Shown here piece by piece: positions 13,501 to 26,300 of a stretch of 64,000 nucleotides of DNA; the first letter of the stretch is position 1, and each line of letters opens with the position of its first letter. Location: positions 10,535,170-10,599,169 of the forward strand of contig CM050655.1 of assembly GCA_027574665.1 (NCBI GenBank), read 5' to 3'. The DNA comes from Rhynochetos jubatus (lineage: Eukaryota; Chordata; Aves; Eurypygiformes; Rhynochetidae). The notes below the pieces were generated by a model that saw only the letters and a program-made list of their open reading frames with translations, was not told where the DNA came from and made no database searches. The position numbers were made by a program, and so were the translations under genes.

Positions 13501-16500
13501 TTTCATGGGTTTTTATCCCCAGATGCATGAATGCATTTAGAGGCTTGACATCTGAAAGTAATAAAGCAAGACACTCCAACAGTGTCATTCTGAGCAACTA
13601 GAACATACTGCACTTGTAGTCAGAAGAGTACAAAAAGCATTTTACATGTTTCATGAACACACCACACCACTTGGATTCTTCCAATGTACTGTCTTTCTTG
13701 GATGGTGGCCAAACTCATCCTTTAGTTTCATGCTTCCATCATCTGAGTAAATTATGATGTAACTCTTGTCTTGCAAAATACTGTTCTACTCTTTTTCATT
13801 TATGAGAAAGATTTTCCTACTATAATCTTGCAAGTCTTAGTGAAAGCATTCCTGTCTAAGTTTGCATGGGAACAGGGTTAAGAACCTTCCTAACCTGCAC
13901 TGTCAATGATGGCAGCCAGAAGCTGGCAGTTTAGGTTTCCAGCTAAGTTCAGAGGGAAACCACCTGGTAAGATATGTATCCTTTACTTCGCAAGAAATGC
14001 TTGGTTGCTTCAAGTTGTTCAATACGCTTCAACAAGGTCAGGAGTTTTGACTATGTAGTCAAATCTGTGGCTTTTGTACTGATGTGGCAATACCTGTTGT
14101 GGACCTTTCTGAAGGTAAACTCATCCATAACTTATCAGAAAACAATCAAAAAAGAGAAATTCCCTTGAAAGGGAACACCCAACAACAGGTTTGGTTAGCC
14201 AAGGCTTTACCTGAAACTTTCCTCCCGCTGTGGCAATAGCAGCAGAGAGACTGTAGGATCCGTAAGCGGCAGTGGTAGAATTCTTTTTCACTTCCCTCTG
14301 AGAACTCCAGCGAGCATCAGAAGGATCCCCAGGCTGGTGACTCAGGAACATTTTATGAGCCAAACGTGACTTTCCAGTTTCAAAGTTTACTTCTGTTTCA
14401 CGGCACGTGATGACAGGTGCTTATAGCCAAGTTTTACAGAAAGTGATGCTAGCGGTAGAAGCAGAATTACAAAAAGCAAACAAAAAAATGCTGCTTTTTA
14501 GAAAATAATGCAGATAGTACATTAGAAGAACAGTCTGCTAAACAATTAGAAAGGTACACACATGGAGGTGGCAGCAAAGTGGAAAAGTCTGTTTATTCAA
14601 TTATACATTAGCTATAACTTCCTTTATTAAAACCAAACAAAAAACTAAATGTAAATATTTTGCATTAAATATTGGAGAAAAAAATATTTGTGGCATTGAA
14701 ACTCTGCAGAAATGTTAATCTGAAGTTAACAGGGATCTGGTTCTGTTAGAAACTCCTCTGCACCTCTGTATTTAAAGGAACCAACCGAAGAGACAGAATT
14801 ACATTTTCATTGCTCCTTTCCAATACAAACTCACAATATATTAATTCTAAATTTAATTTCATATTATCTATCTTTAATATTTATTCTAAGAGCGTTTACC
14901 TGATTTTCTTCATAGAACTTGATAAAAGTGACCATCATATTACTTAAAATAAAATAGGAGCACAAATATAATGAAAATACAGTTATGTGATACACAGGAA
15001 CACATCACCAGCAGAACAGGGAACTCCCATCTGACATCAGTAACTCCTTACAACATCACCAACCATGCAGCAACTCACAGCATACAAAAAGAACGTCTGA
15101 TTCACAAGTTTGTCTTGCCCTTAATGGGTTTTGTTTTACCCACTTAAATGTTCATTCCAATCCAGAGGTCATTACGGAATCAGCAGATTTTTTAAATGAG
15201 GCAAATCTATTCTCATGGATAAACACTGCACAAGCAAGAGGAGATTAGGCTTTTCACACACAAGGCCTGCATAAGGCTTTGGTACATAATGTTTACACAT
15301 CTTCAACGCTTGTGAGATGGAATCACCCTTCAGGGTGGAGATGAAGGAAAACCTGAATTTTGAAGCATGGTCTCGTCTCCCACTGCAGCGAGGACGCCTG
15401 CTGCAGCCGTCTTATTTAGTAGTCAGTTGGGCAGGATACCGTTTTGTAAAATGACTGGGAAAAAGATGAAATGAAATTTGTGATCCAAGTCTCTGTGACC
15501 TTTTTTAGGCAGCCAAGGCGCAGTTATCATCTGTTAAGCGTAGGGATGAAGCAATTCAGAATTTGTATTATGAAAATTCAGAAAATATCATTCTGAATAG
15601 CTAGATTCATACCAGGAGCAAAGGAATCAATTATTCCTTTGGACTAAAGTACATGACAGAGGCCGTAGTAATTGCTCTTTAAATAAAGTACACCATTCCC
15701 CACATAGGATTAAATCTTTTAGACTGAAAAAAGATTCCAAGCCCTGGAATATCCCACGCATATTTTTCATACTACTGCTGCTGCAGAAGTACCTCATTTG
15801 GCCTAGACAGAGCAGACTCTGCTGGCCAGGACAATCTGAGCAGCTGGCAAGTAAATATGGTTCCCGTGTACAGCTATGCTTTACCAGCTCCCTCAAGGAT
15901 ACCTCGGATTTGTTTCAGCCATTTCTCTTCATTTCTAAGTCAAGTACAGTTCTCTCCAAACTAATATTAAAATCAACAGGAAAAAACACACATAGGTGCG
16001 ATTAGTTTTCCTAGTGGATACGGTTTCTTAAACAAGCAAATAAAATAGTTTTAATTATTCTTACTATGTCCTGTTCCTTCCTTACTTTTTTAATCCAACC
16101 CTGCAGTAATATTTTGACTTTTCAGTTCAAATGCACATGATTTATGCAACATTCCCACACTGGAAAACAATACAGAAATAAATTTCTCAGTGTCACTGTG
16201 ATTTTTGTGTTGCCCCTGCAGGCTACTGTTCCATTAAGCAATGTCTACTACAGATCCAATTCAGGAAATATGGTTGCACAAGTTTAAACAAATGCAAACC
16301 TTAAAGAAAACAAATTTTACTTACCTATCTAATCTACAAGATGGTACACAACATGCAAGAAAAACACCAAAACAGAGCATTCAGGAAGTATTTTATCACT
16401 GCACATGGTAATACAATCACGCATTTTTTGGTTCTATGAAGTAAGTTGGAAAGAACAGTAAAAGTTGTTTCTTATTTATCCAGTTCACTTATTTTCCTTT

Positions 16501-19500
16501 GTTCCTCTCTTCCAATTCAATGATCTCAGCTTTCTTAACACTGACTGACTGTGACAATTTCCCAAGTATCTAGTATATTTTACAACGCACTGAGACTCAC
16601 AACACGGGTTTGTTAATCGGGTAACAGTCACCGCGCAGGCAGTCATTATTTGAGCTAAGCAACTGATCTGCAGTTAAAAGATTATTCAAGCAATTTCACC
16701 TCCGACAACATAAGCCGCGAGGTGCTGAGTCACGAACCTTTATTCTCCCTTTGCCACACATCCCGCAGGGAATAGTTACTATTCTAGATTTCAAACTCTC
16801 CCGGCTAACGGTAACAAGTGAGCCACATGCTAGATCCAGCCAGGATCTTTGCTCTACAATGTCCAAAAAACCCCATCCTGATGGAAATTCAGCGAAGTAT
16901 CCAGCCACATGACCCTTTCAAGCACCGGGACAGGACCATCTGGGTAGGGTTACCTTCCTGCAGCTCATCGCCAGTACGAGTTGAGGGCTGAAGCACTCAA
17001 GCTGATGGAAGGATGAAGGAGCATACCATACCCTCCTTCTCAGCATTAGACCCGTGCAGGACGCAGTTCGGTGCTACAGCTAAGAGCCGTGGATATAAGC
17101 TATGAACAGCGCACAAACTCTATGCCAACTACAATATGACTAATGTTCAGTTTCATCCAACTTTACTAGCATTCTCCTTGCTCGTGAGAAACAGCATTTA
17201 CTTTCCTATATGTGCTCATGCTATACCCAACAAACCAAGCAACGAGCAATAAGTATTTACATAAAAACAGAACACAAGGTAGGAGGTAGTAACAGACACC
17301 GGGAATGCAGAATTGCCTACTGTCTTAGCGCTTAAAATTTGCAACAGCAGTAAGAAACTCAGCGAGTGACTAATCTTGCAAGTTACTCTACAGTATAGCC
17401 AGGCTCTAGCGGAAGGGAATCGCCGAAGCGGTCTTTGCCTGTGTAGGAGCACATGCCGTGCTACTGAGCCACTGCAAACGAAACTTTGTTGAACGACATG
17501 ACTATGAGAAAGACGTAAGAGGTTAATTATCAAGTGCACATGAAGTATTTTGCGCTCCAGGATTTTAACCTGAAACTAATAGTGCAAGTAAAACTGTCAC
17601 CCTCCTGCTAATGGCATACTACAATATCATTTATATTATTCTTCCCTTCAGTATAATAAGCTTTGTATTATATGGGGGCTGTTAACAAGGGAATTCAGCA
17701 GAACTTAGGGGCTTATAACTCCTCTTTTATAAAGGTAATCACAGTAGAGCTACAGTCATAAAGCCTTACATTACATTCAGGTGAGATCTTCCAGCAGGCT
17801 TACTCCTGTGACTGGTATGAAAGGTCAAATATTCTTCAGATAATCACATTCTGCAAAGTGATTTGGACCTATCTAAACAGTGCCAGACAAAACAGTTTGG
17901 CCTATGACAAGCCTAAAAAGAGTAAAACCACAGGCCTCCAAGAATCAGAACAGTGCCAACAGCTCTCACTCTCGCTCCTCATCTGGCTGCATCCTACAGT
18001 TGTGACACAGGCTTTTCACCAGTACAGGCAATTCGAAAAGATGTCAAATATTTCCCACAAAGATTGCAAAATGGGAAAGATACCAGGATTTTGTTTCCCA
18101 TTTTAAAAATCACTACACCCGTATAATACTGGAGAAAAGACAAACTCTTCTTTGAATACCACTTACCTTGAACAAGAACGTGCAAAGTCTGAACGCAGCA
18201 CAAACGGTCCCAGTGTGGAGGAAACGCTGTTTACAGAATGACACCTTTGGACTCCCGCATACTCAGAACAACACTAAACATAAAGGTATTGTTTCAGCGG
18301 TCTTAAAACGTGCAAGCAACACTAAACCAAACAGTAGACAGCAAGTTATTAACAAATCTCGTCACCAAAGCCACATTGCCTCTCCCAGTAATATCCTAGA
18401 TAAGTTTAAAAAAATCACTTCCCAGAGTAAGAAAATCTGTATCTGGTCAATGAGCCAAAAACCCCATTACTTCAACACCAATTTTAAGCGTTAGGTTACA
18501 CATGGCTTTGAGGATCAGGCTAAATGTTCATTAGAACCTCTGTAGACCTTGGTATACCTCAAGATAAGGTTAATATCAGATACACAACTGAACTAGTCAT
18601 CAACTAGGGAGAATACAAAGACCAAGTTTTCCTTCAACATTAGGTATAATAAAAGGTTAAAATTACAACTTTCTATTGTATTTTAAAATTTGATTAAAAG
18701 CCAGCACATATTGAATTTCATCTGTTCTTTCACTGAGACTCATCCTCCAAGTGATAAAGTAACAGTTTCATGCACCACACTGAAGCATTACCCAAACTGA
18801 CATACATTTCTGCTTTTTTTCTGCCATGAAGTAATTGTTTTCTTACAGCAATACACCTGCAAGCTGTTCTTTCAATAAATCATCCATTTCTGCTGCCCAG
18901 TAAGACCACCGTATGCCAAGTAGCTTTTTCTCCACCAATCATGGCTACAACAGAATTAAAGACTGGCAGCAGTTGGGATTAAATGACATCCTAGAGACAT
19001 TATGTGCCGTTGGAGAAAAAACTAGGTCTCTTCCTCATTAGCATACTATAATGTATCTCCCTTCATAATAGTTTCAGAGAATAAGACACAGAACCAGACA
19101 ATGCCACCACACAATTATATTTCCACAGTAGAAGAGAATTTCCACCTCTGCCTCTTTCCCCTCAGTAATGCTGACCTACAGCAGTAAAACATAATGGCAC
19201 AGACACAAACCGAGAACTACACATCTGCATGTAAAAAACTGTCCTCTAAAATATCCTTGCAGTCAGATAATGCATCCCAGATTGGGTTCACCTCTCCAGT
19301 TTCCAAGTGTCTATCAGTATTTAAAGAAATTGCAATACCATAATGAGTACCTCACAAAGTAAGATGGTAAATATTACCATATAACACCCACGCCTTGCAA
19401 TCAAAACCATGTAAATGTCTGTCATAAGGCTGAAGAAATTTATCTATTTGGAATTTCAATATCCTGCCCACTCTGCGCAACAGATGTACAATGTTTTTGT

Positions 19501-22434
19501 GCAAAGAATTAGGACTGCAACTTTACTAAAAAAAACTTGTATCAGAACAGAGAAAAGCTCACGGATTAATCACTAAACTACATTTTAATATCCGTTTTAT
19601 ATTACTGAAGCCAAGAGTTAATTGATAATTTAAAAGGCTCTGAGTGATAAATGTGAAAGTTTGGTCATACTCACATCTTCAATTTTATACTATAAAATCT
19701 ACTATATTATCTAATGTAGGCATAATTTTGTTCCATTAAGCAATCTGTGCTGAAAGTAATTCTGGGATTATAAATCTAATGAGAACAAAATAGGTTTTAT
19801 CCTATCTGAGCTAAAAGGTGCAGTAGAATGGTTCTGTATCTTACATGTAGAGACAATCTGCTATTAAGGCGCTGTGCTATCTCTTCCTACTAAATAATGG
19901 AAAATTGAGGCCTGAGTTTTTGGTTTATTGCATTTCACATAAGTGTTAGGCAATGTGAGCACACGAACTCAACAGATAGCTTTGCGTCTTCTTCACCAAG
20001 CAAATATTTTCAACTCTGATTTTTTAAATCACACAGAGCAACTATTCAGAAATGAGATCAATTTTAGGTTGGCTTCACATCCGCACACAGACAGGGAGTG
20101 TGTTGTCCCAACGAAGACCGTTCACTCCTTATCAGTTTACAAAATCCAGCCACAAGAGAGAACTGACCCTGCATTTGTTGCATCTATAGTGTGATGTTAG
20201 AAGAATGACTTATACCACTCCTTCAGGTACCAGGGAAAAAACAAATAAAAACTCAAAATGAGAAGGAACAAGACCAAAATTATTATAATAAAACCAAAAT
20301 GTCAGCACCCAGTTCTGTTGCATATTGGGCTGAAATTTCAACAGACTATCATTAAATAAAGCCTAGAAGGAGCAAGTCGCCTAGAAATGAAGGTTGCAAC
20401 CTAAATCTCACAGTACAAACGGAGCTCTGTTGCTCACAGAAGCAATCCATTTGAAGAGAATAAAAATTTATAAGCATACAGTATTACCTGCCGTAGTTCA
20501 TGACAAGGACAAAGTAGGTGTTTTCAGTTCTTTGCAACAGATCAAAAGATGCACTATTTTTTAACATAACTCCAAGAAATGCAACATGAAGAGAACTATG
20601 CTTATGTTTATTTTTATACCCACGCAGACAGTAGTAAAGAAGTTCAGCATCCTTCAAATTAAATATAGAAACGTTACAAATACTACTGTGCTGCTGCCAA
20701 AGACAAATAGTCAACTTCCTAATGATGACCACAGCTGATCATTTTCTAGCTACTTACATAGAAGGCTTCCCACTGACTTCAACTAACAGTACTTCCCAAA
20801 ACACAACGAACAAGCCCATTGTCTTCCACAGAATCACAGAACATACCACTCTCACAGACAGCTGGTACGCTTTAATTCTTACTGTATAGGGAGGACATAT
20901 TCTGAAGGAATGTAAGTGCAGTTGATTTTATTAACACACTCTACATCCCCTTCCCTCCCCTGTTTCCACTCTGTACCACCTCTAAAGGTCTCCGTCAATA
21001 CATAAAAAAAATTGGCAGTTTTCCACTTCCCAGCAGGTTGCCTCCGAAAAGATCAGTCAATACACAAAATCTGCAGAGAACAAAACACCACAGAAAACAG
21101 CAAGAATTTCGAAAGGCAACCAGCAAATGCCATTAGAAACAGGCTGTTGTAATTCTGGAGTTCCTATTCCCTTTGGATTTCTCCAAGTTTCATTTATTTA
21201 GTTTCCTTAACAACAGCTCGAAAATTCTTCAAGCATACGGATTTTAAGTGGTATAAAAACCTGCATTAGGAACCTTCACTACAGCTGGAAGCCAGCAATT
21301 TGCTCAAAGTCCATCCAACTTGGTTCCTAATGAGAAAGTGACCTGAATGACATGGTGTTTCCTTCTTATCTGTAGTGGTCTAAGATTAAATGGTAACTTC
21401 CTTATTTATGTAAACCAATGCACCTGACAGTTTTAGACCTATATGTGTAACTCAGTTCCAGTATTGCTGTATAAATTACAACATCATAACCATATCAACC
21501 AGTTCTGCTCTATCCCTTCCAAACTGATTTTTAAAAAAACAACCAAACAAACAAAGCAAAACACACCTGTAAGCAACACAAACAATCAAACTTTACAATG
21601 CATTTTCAATATACTGATGGTGATGTGGAAGTTAGAATTAAAATTAGTACAAGCTCTTTAACATTGCAAAAATGAATAAATAAAAATGCTTTTCTCCAGG
21701 AACAAAAGCTATGACTGTTGTGTTCTTGACCAATCAATGCTACTGTATCAGAGAAAAACAGAACTGGAATTAAGAAAACAATCAGAAATTAATAAAAGTC
21801 TGTTTAAGACACATCAGTGTATCAACAAGGGAGTGTTTGATGAAGAGGCAGCAGTCATGGCAATGCTTCTTCATAGAAAGGATGTGAGAGGTTCATAGGG
21901 AGTGGAAGTAAAAGAGCCTAAACTGTATTTTATCCAAAGCTCAACTACAATATAGAATCAAAAAATTTATTTGGAAAATGCAGTAGACAAATAAGGAGTC
22001 ATGGGCACTTTGCCTCCTGCTGAGATGCTGCAATATCCTCTTCAAGCCACTCACACCACTTATATCAGAGCCATCAGCGACTACACAACAGGTAAGTCTT
22101 CTGTACTAGTTTGAACAGCACTCAAAGAAATTTAGAGAACTAAGATGCCAGAAATAATCATTCAGAAATGGATAAAGTAATTAAATACTCTGATATGAGA
22201 GAAAAAGAACTGCTCTTCAGCACTAACTTTAAAATATGGCTTAACTTTTAAAATGGCTAGTTTCTGTATGGAGACACTATTTGGGAATAAATGGGCATAG
22301 ATAAAGCTTGAGAAAATACTGAAATTTCCCAACCAAAGCTGCATATAAACAACAATTATGGCTAATCCATCTGGTGTATTTCTTTGAAACGGATCAACAT
22401 AAATGATCCTGTGATACATTTATTGAAGAACTAT
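4575..22434. other. GRID1: Intronic sequence with scattered simple repeats
   Basis: No coding exon, RNA gene or intact transposon was recognised. Contents worth naming are a G16 run at 6471-6486 and complex, possibly constrained stretches around 10380-10720 and 16500-17500. At 20827-20845 a short CAGAATCACAGAAC string faintly resembles CR1 LINE-type sequence but is too short to call. Confidence 0.55.
6471..6486 (+). repeat. G16 homopolymer
   Basis: Sixteen consecutive G follow GGGC in otherwise AT-rich intronic sequence. Isolated long G runs of this type recur in this window (also 50303 and 52671). Exact length is prone to sequencing error. Confidence 0.9.
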
Positions 22435-22467
22435 AAAAAAAATAAAATAAAATAATAATTTAAAAAA
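22435..22467 (+). repeat. A-rich AAAAT microsatellite
   Basis: Short imperfect AAAAT/AAT units lie in an AT-rich tract of intron 2. It is a simple low-complexity repeat with no attached transposon body recognised. Confidence 0.75.
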
Positions 22468-23308
22468 CCCACAAATTTCTAGTTCTTAAAACTCATAAAG
22501 AAGATTCAACTCTGGACCAAAACAGTTGTCCTCGAGCAGACTGATGTGCAACAGCAGCTCCCTTATGATTCATGGGAAGATACACTTGTTCAAAGAGCAA
22601 AGGAAGAGATTCTTCTCATTGTCCTTCTACAATTCCCGTTTTCTGTTCATCGGGGCATTGGCCAATACCACACTGCTTTTCTGTCCTCAGTTTGCAGTTT
22701 GTGAAGGGCACTGGATGAAAAAATACTTGAATGAAGGAAAATCCCATAACGCTGCCCGCATGTTACCTGTGGGCAGCCCTGGAGGCTGCTCATCACCATG
22801 CAAAGGAGGAGCAGAGTACTGTTCTTCCCAATCCTAATTTTGGATACTGTTATTAGGTGTTATTTCAGTCCTGACAGGTTAAAATACCCAAGGAAACTAA
22901 CATCACCCAAACAGTTACAAAATGACCAAAGACAGCCTCCTATCAATATATGCAGTCAACTTCCAGCAGCACTGAAATAAAGGAGTCTTTTAGTTCCCTT
23001 TGGCCCTCCCACTGCAATTAATCTGGACTACCAGAGCTCCAGTGAAACTAATTAATAGTTATTAAGGAACATGGTTAATGACACTGTGGGCATGCATCAA
23101 CACAGGCACCCCATTTGTAGCTTTGCCAGAAATAATACATTTTTACAACAGATAATTTGCAGACCTGATTTCTCACAACACATTCCCTCCCTGAAGGGAA
23201 TATTAGAATGCCAAGTTGTCTGCATGTACAGAAATACGCTGCGATATTTCATTTACCCATGATTATTTACCAGTTACAGCTTTTAGAGTTATAGCTGGAG
23301 CTAGGTTT

Positions 23309-23326
23309 AAAAAAAAAAAAAAAAAA
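23309..23326 (+). repeat. A18 homopolymer
   Basis: Eighteen A occur after CTAGGTTT. It could be a retroposon tail, but the preceding 200 bases resemble no known element, so it is listed only as a simple repeat. Confidence 0.85.
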
Positions 23327-26300
23327 CTACAACCAAACCAACCCCTCTTACAGGACCAAACACTAGAAACAAAGAGAATGTTTCTCTGAAGAAATATTTT
23401 AAGACCTAATATTTAATGAAAGGCATAATTGGTATTTTTATCCTTTCAACAATATTGCCTTTTAATTTAGGGATTTTTTCGAGCCAAAAATTGGGATAGA
23501 GTGGCTGGTAGGATCTGAAGACATAGGAAATAGGAGATGTATTTTACACAAATAACTGTTCGGATTCATCCCTGAGCGACATCATTTCCAAAAGCAAAAA
23601 TTCAAAATATTTTACGTGAAGACACTGCAAGAAACGTTGCAATACATTTTAAATTCAACTTATGTCTGTTTAAAATTTCTTGCATTTCACCCTAAAATAA
23701 CCTATTTTCTCCTCCCATCCAAAAAATTCCATTTTTTGGCAAGTACCAAAAAATGTTACCAGGATCTAACTGAATTCACATTGATAGCACAAGCTGGTTT
23801 TCGATAGCCATGTATTCTCACGTTACATGGAATTTTTATGCATTTCCATATATATCTAGTTATAACAGTGGAAGAAAATGAAATTGAAGGGGCAAGTTTA
23901 ACACTTTGGATCTTCTGTACACCCTACAAAAAATCCAGTGAATACACCGTCATTTAGGGTCCTTATTTCCAAAAGCCACAATCTCAGAAGCTGCCGTTAC
24001 TTCATCCCAGAGTCCCAAATCTTGAACCTCTGATGAAAACCCAACGGAGGTACCCAACAAGATGGCATGGGCTAAAGGAGGTGTCTATTTGATTATCCTT
24101 CTTACTACTAGTGCCATGAAGATTTATTTAATATTATTCCAGAAATCTTAACTTTCCGTTAAATTGCAAAAAAACAAACGGATAGCAATCACTGCCTATT
24201 AAAAGTATTTGAAAACAAGCTTTCATTATGGCCATCCTATCTCTGCCTGTTCAAAAACAAAAACAAACAAGGAAAACACACCAAGAAGCACGCTCAGGGA
24301 GAGTACGATACAGATCATAATCCTGGTACTTACTGTGTCACACCAAACTTGCACACTTTAGCAGCAGGAATTACATTACCATAATGGACATTTTGCCCTC
24401 TCAGACAGAAAACTAGGGAGACTCAAACCAGAGGAGGGAGGGACAAAGTCTCTTCCAATTACCCTAATTTCCCACAGATCTTTTTTATCTACTGAATATT
24501 ATAAGCTGTTCCCTGCAGAAACAACACGGGTCTTCAGAAAACTGGAAACCACAGTATAAATTTCGCATATCATAATGCAGCTACATGACAAGGACTGCAG
24601 GGGTCTGGACTTGTTCACTTTTCCAAACCTTACGAACAACCTTCATCTAATGGCAACAGACACTGACTCCAGAGCCTCAGCCAAACTGAGAACATTAGTC
24701 TGCAAATGCACAATTCCTACAAACATGCATTTTGACTAACAAAGACTCCAAATCAGCTGTCTTAAAGGCACTCAGATACTGGAAACTTGTGTAATACAAG
24801 CTGGAAACTTGTCTCAGACGTACAGAGAACCGAAATCTTTGGGTCAGGTAAGGTGAACCACAGTCTGCTGTGAACATCCAAATGTCACAGTTAATTCATC
24901 GACAAGCAGCTGCCAAGTACACAGTTCAGAAGAGAGCATTTGTGCATCCTTTGGTCTCCCATCTCAGGTAACTCCTTACAACTTAACAGAATGTGCACAG
25001 ACAAATGGAAGGAACAGAGGTGAAACTAAAGCCTTCATCCTTTCCCTACCAACATACACAGAAGTCTCCTGTCACTTAGTGATTGTTGTGCCCCAAACAT
25101 ACTTTCTAGAGTGCATGAAATCCCCACACTTGCTAAGAGAAGGGAACTCATCTCAGCAAGACCAAAATCCAGGGTCTCCCTATCCTGCTCAAGAGCCATG
25201 TTCCTGAGCAAACTGGAGACTGGCAGATTTACAGCACTGTGCTGGTTTGATATTCACCACTGTACACCCCAGCTAAAAACCAACGCTCATTGTTCTTTCT
25301 GATTCAACATACTCGATTCAAGTCACCTCGATCCAGGAGAATAACAGCATTTCACGTTTCCTTACAAAATGCACAAAGCCAGGTGAACATGAACTACTTC
25401 CCTTACTCGTTTGGAAAACGGGGCACTGCCCTACCTTACTTCTCCAACATAAAGTTCATTCAAAGCGCCGCTATGTTCCTACGGAAGGACGGATCCCAAA
25501 GTACTCGCCAGCTCACGCTGAATAGCACGCAGAATGGATTATTATAACATACATTTCTGAAGAGCTCGTATCTCCATTGTGTCTGCCGATAACATATGCT
25601 GTTTAAAGATGAATAGTCAAAATGAAAGGGAAATCCATGGTGCTGGTGGGAGGAAAGAGCCAAGCTAGAGACTATAATGGAAGTCTTTTTGTGACTGTAG
25701 TGTTTGTTGCTGCAAACAATATAAGAATTCAGTGCTCATTTGAAGTGTACCCTTTAGAGTTCCAGCTGTGCTGATGAACAGAGAGGGGGGAAAAAAAATC
25801 GTAACAGATGAGATATATCAGCTCTTCCACGGTAAATAGGAAATACAGCCTAGACAGGGAGGGAGAAAATATGCATTCCAGGGCATGTGAAATCTGAAAG
25901 CACAATTACTGTAGGGAAGACACGCATGCAATGCTTTTGAGACCTGGACAGTCCAAGTCAGTTTAAATGGCTCCTGCTTTGACTTACCACATAACCACAC
26001 CTAGGTACATCAAGTCTGAGAGGAACATGGACAAAATAGAAAGGTTTGTGGGAAGTTTCTGCTCTGGTAAAATCCTCAGGTTTCTCCTGAGGGAGGAACA
26101 CAAAGATTTTCTTCTGGCACAAGGACCCCTTGCCTTTCTGGCCTCCCTCACCTCCAAGCAATGTGTGGGTTTGCTTCCTCTTCCTTTTCACATAAGCCTT
26201 CTAAAAGTAGACAGACATCCTACATCACAAGCCTTGATGACTGTGGCAGCACTGGTAGAAGAAATAGCAGACAAGGGAGCTCCAAAAGTAAAGGCAGACA

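Noticed and set aside
20827..20845. CR1 LINE fragment
   Set aside because: Only a short CAGAATCACAGAAC string resembles CR1; the following sequence does not, so it is not callable.
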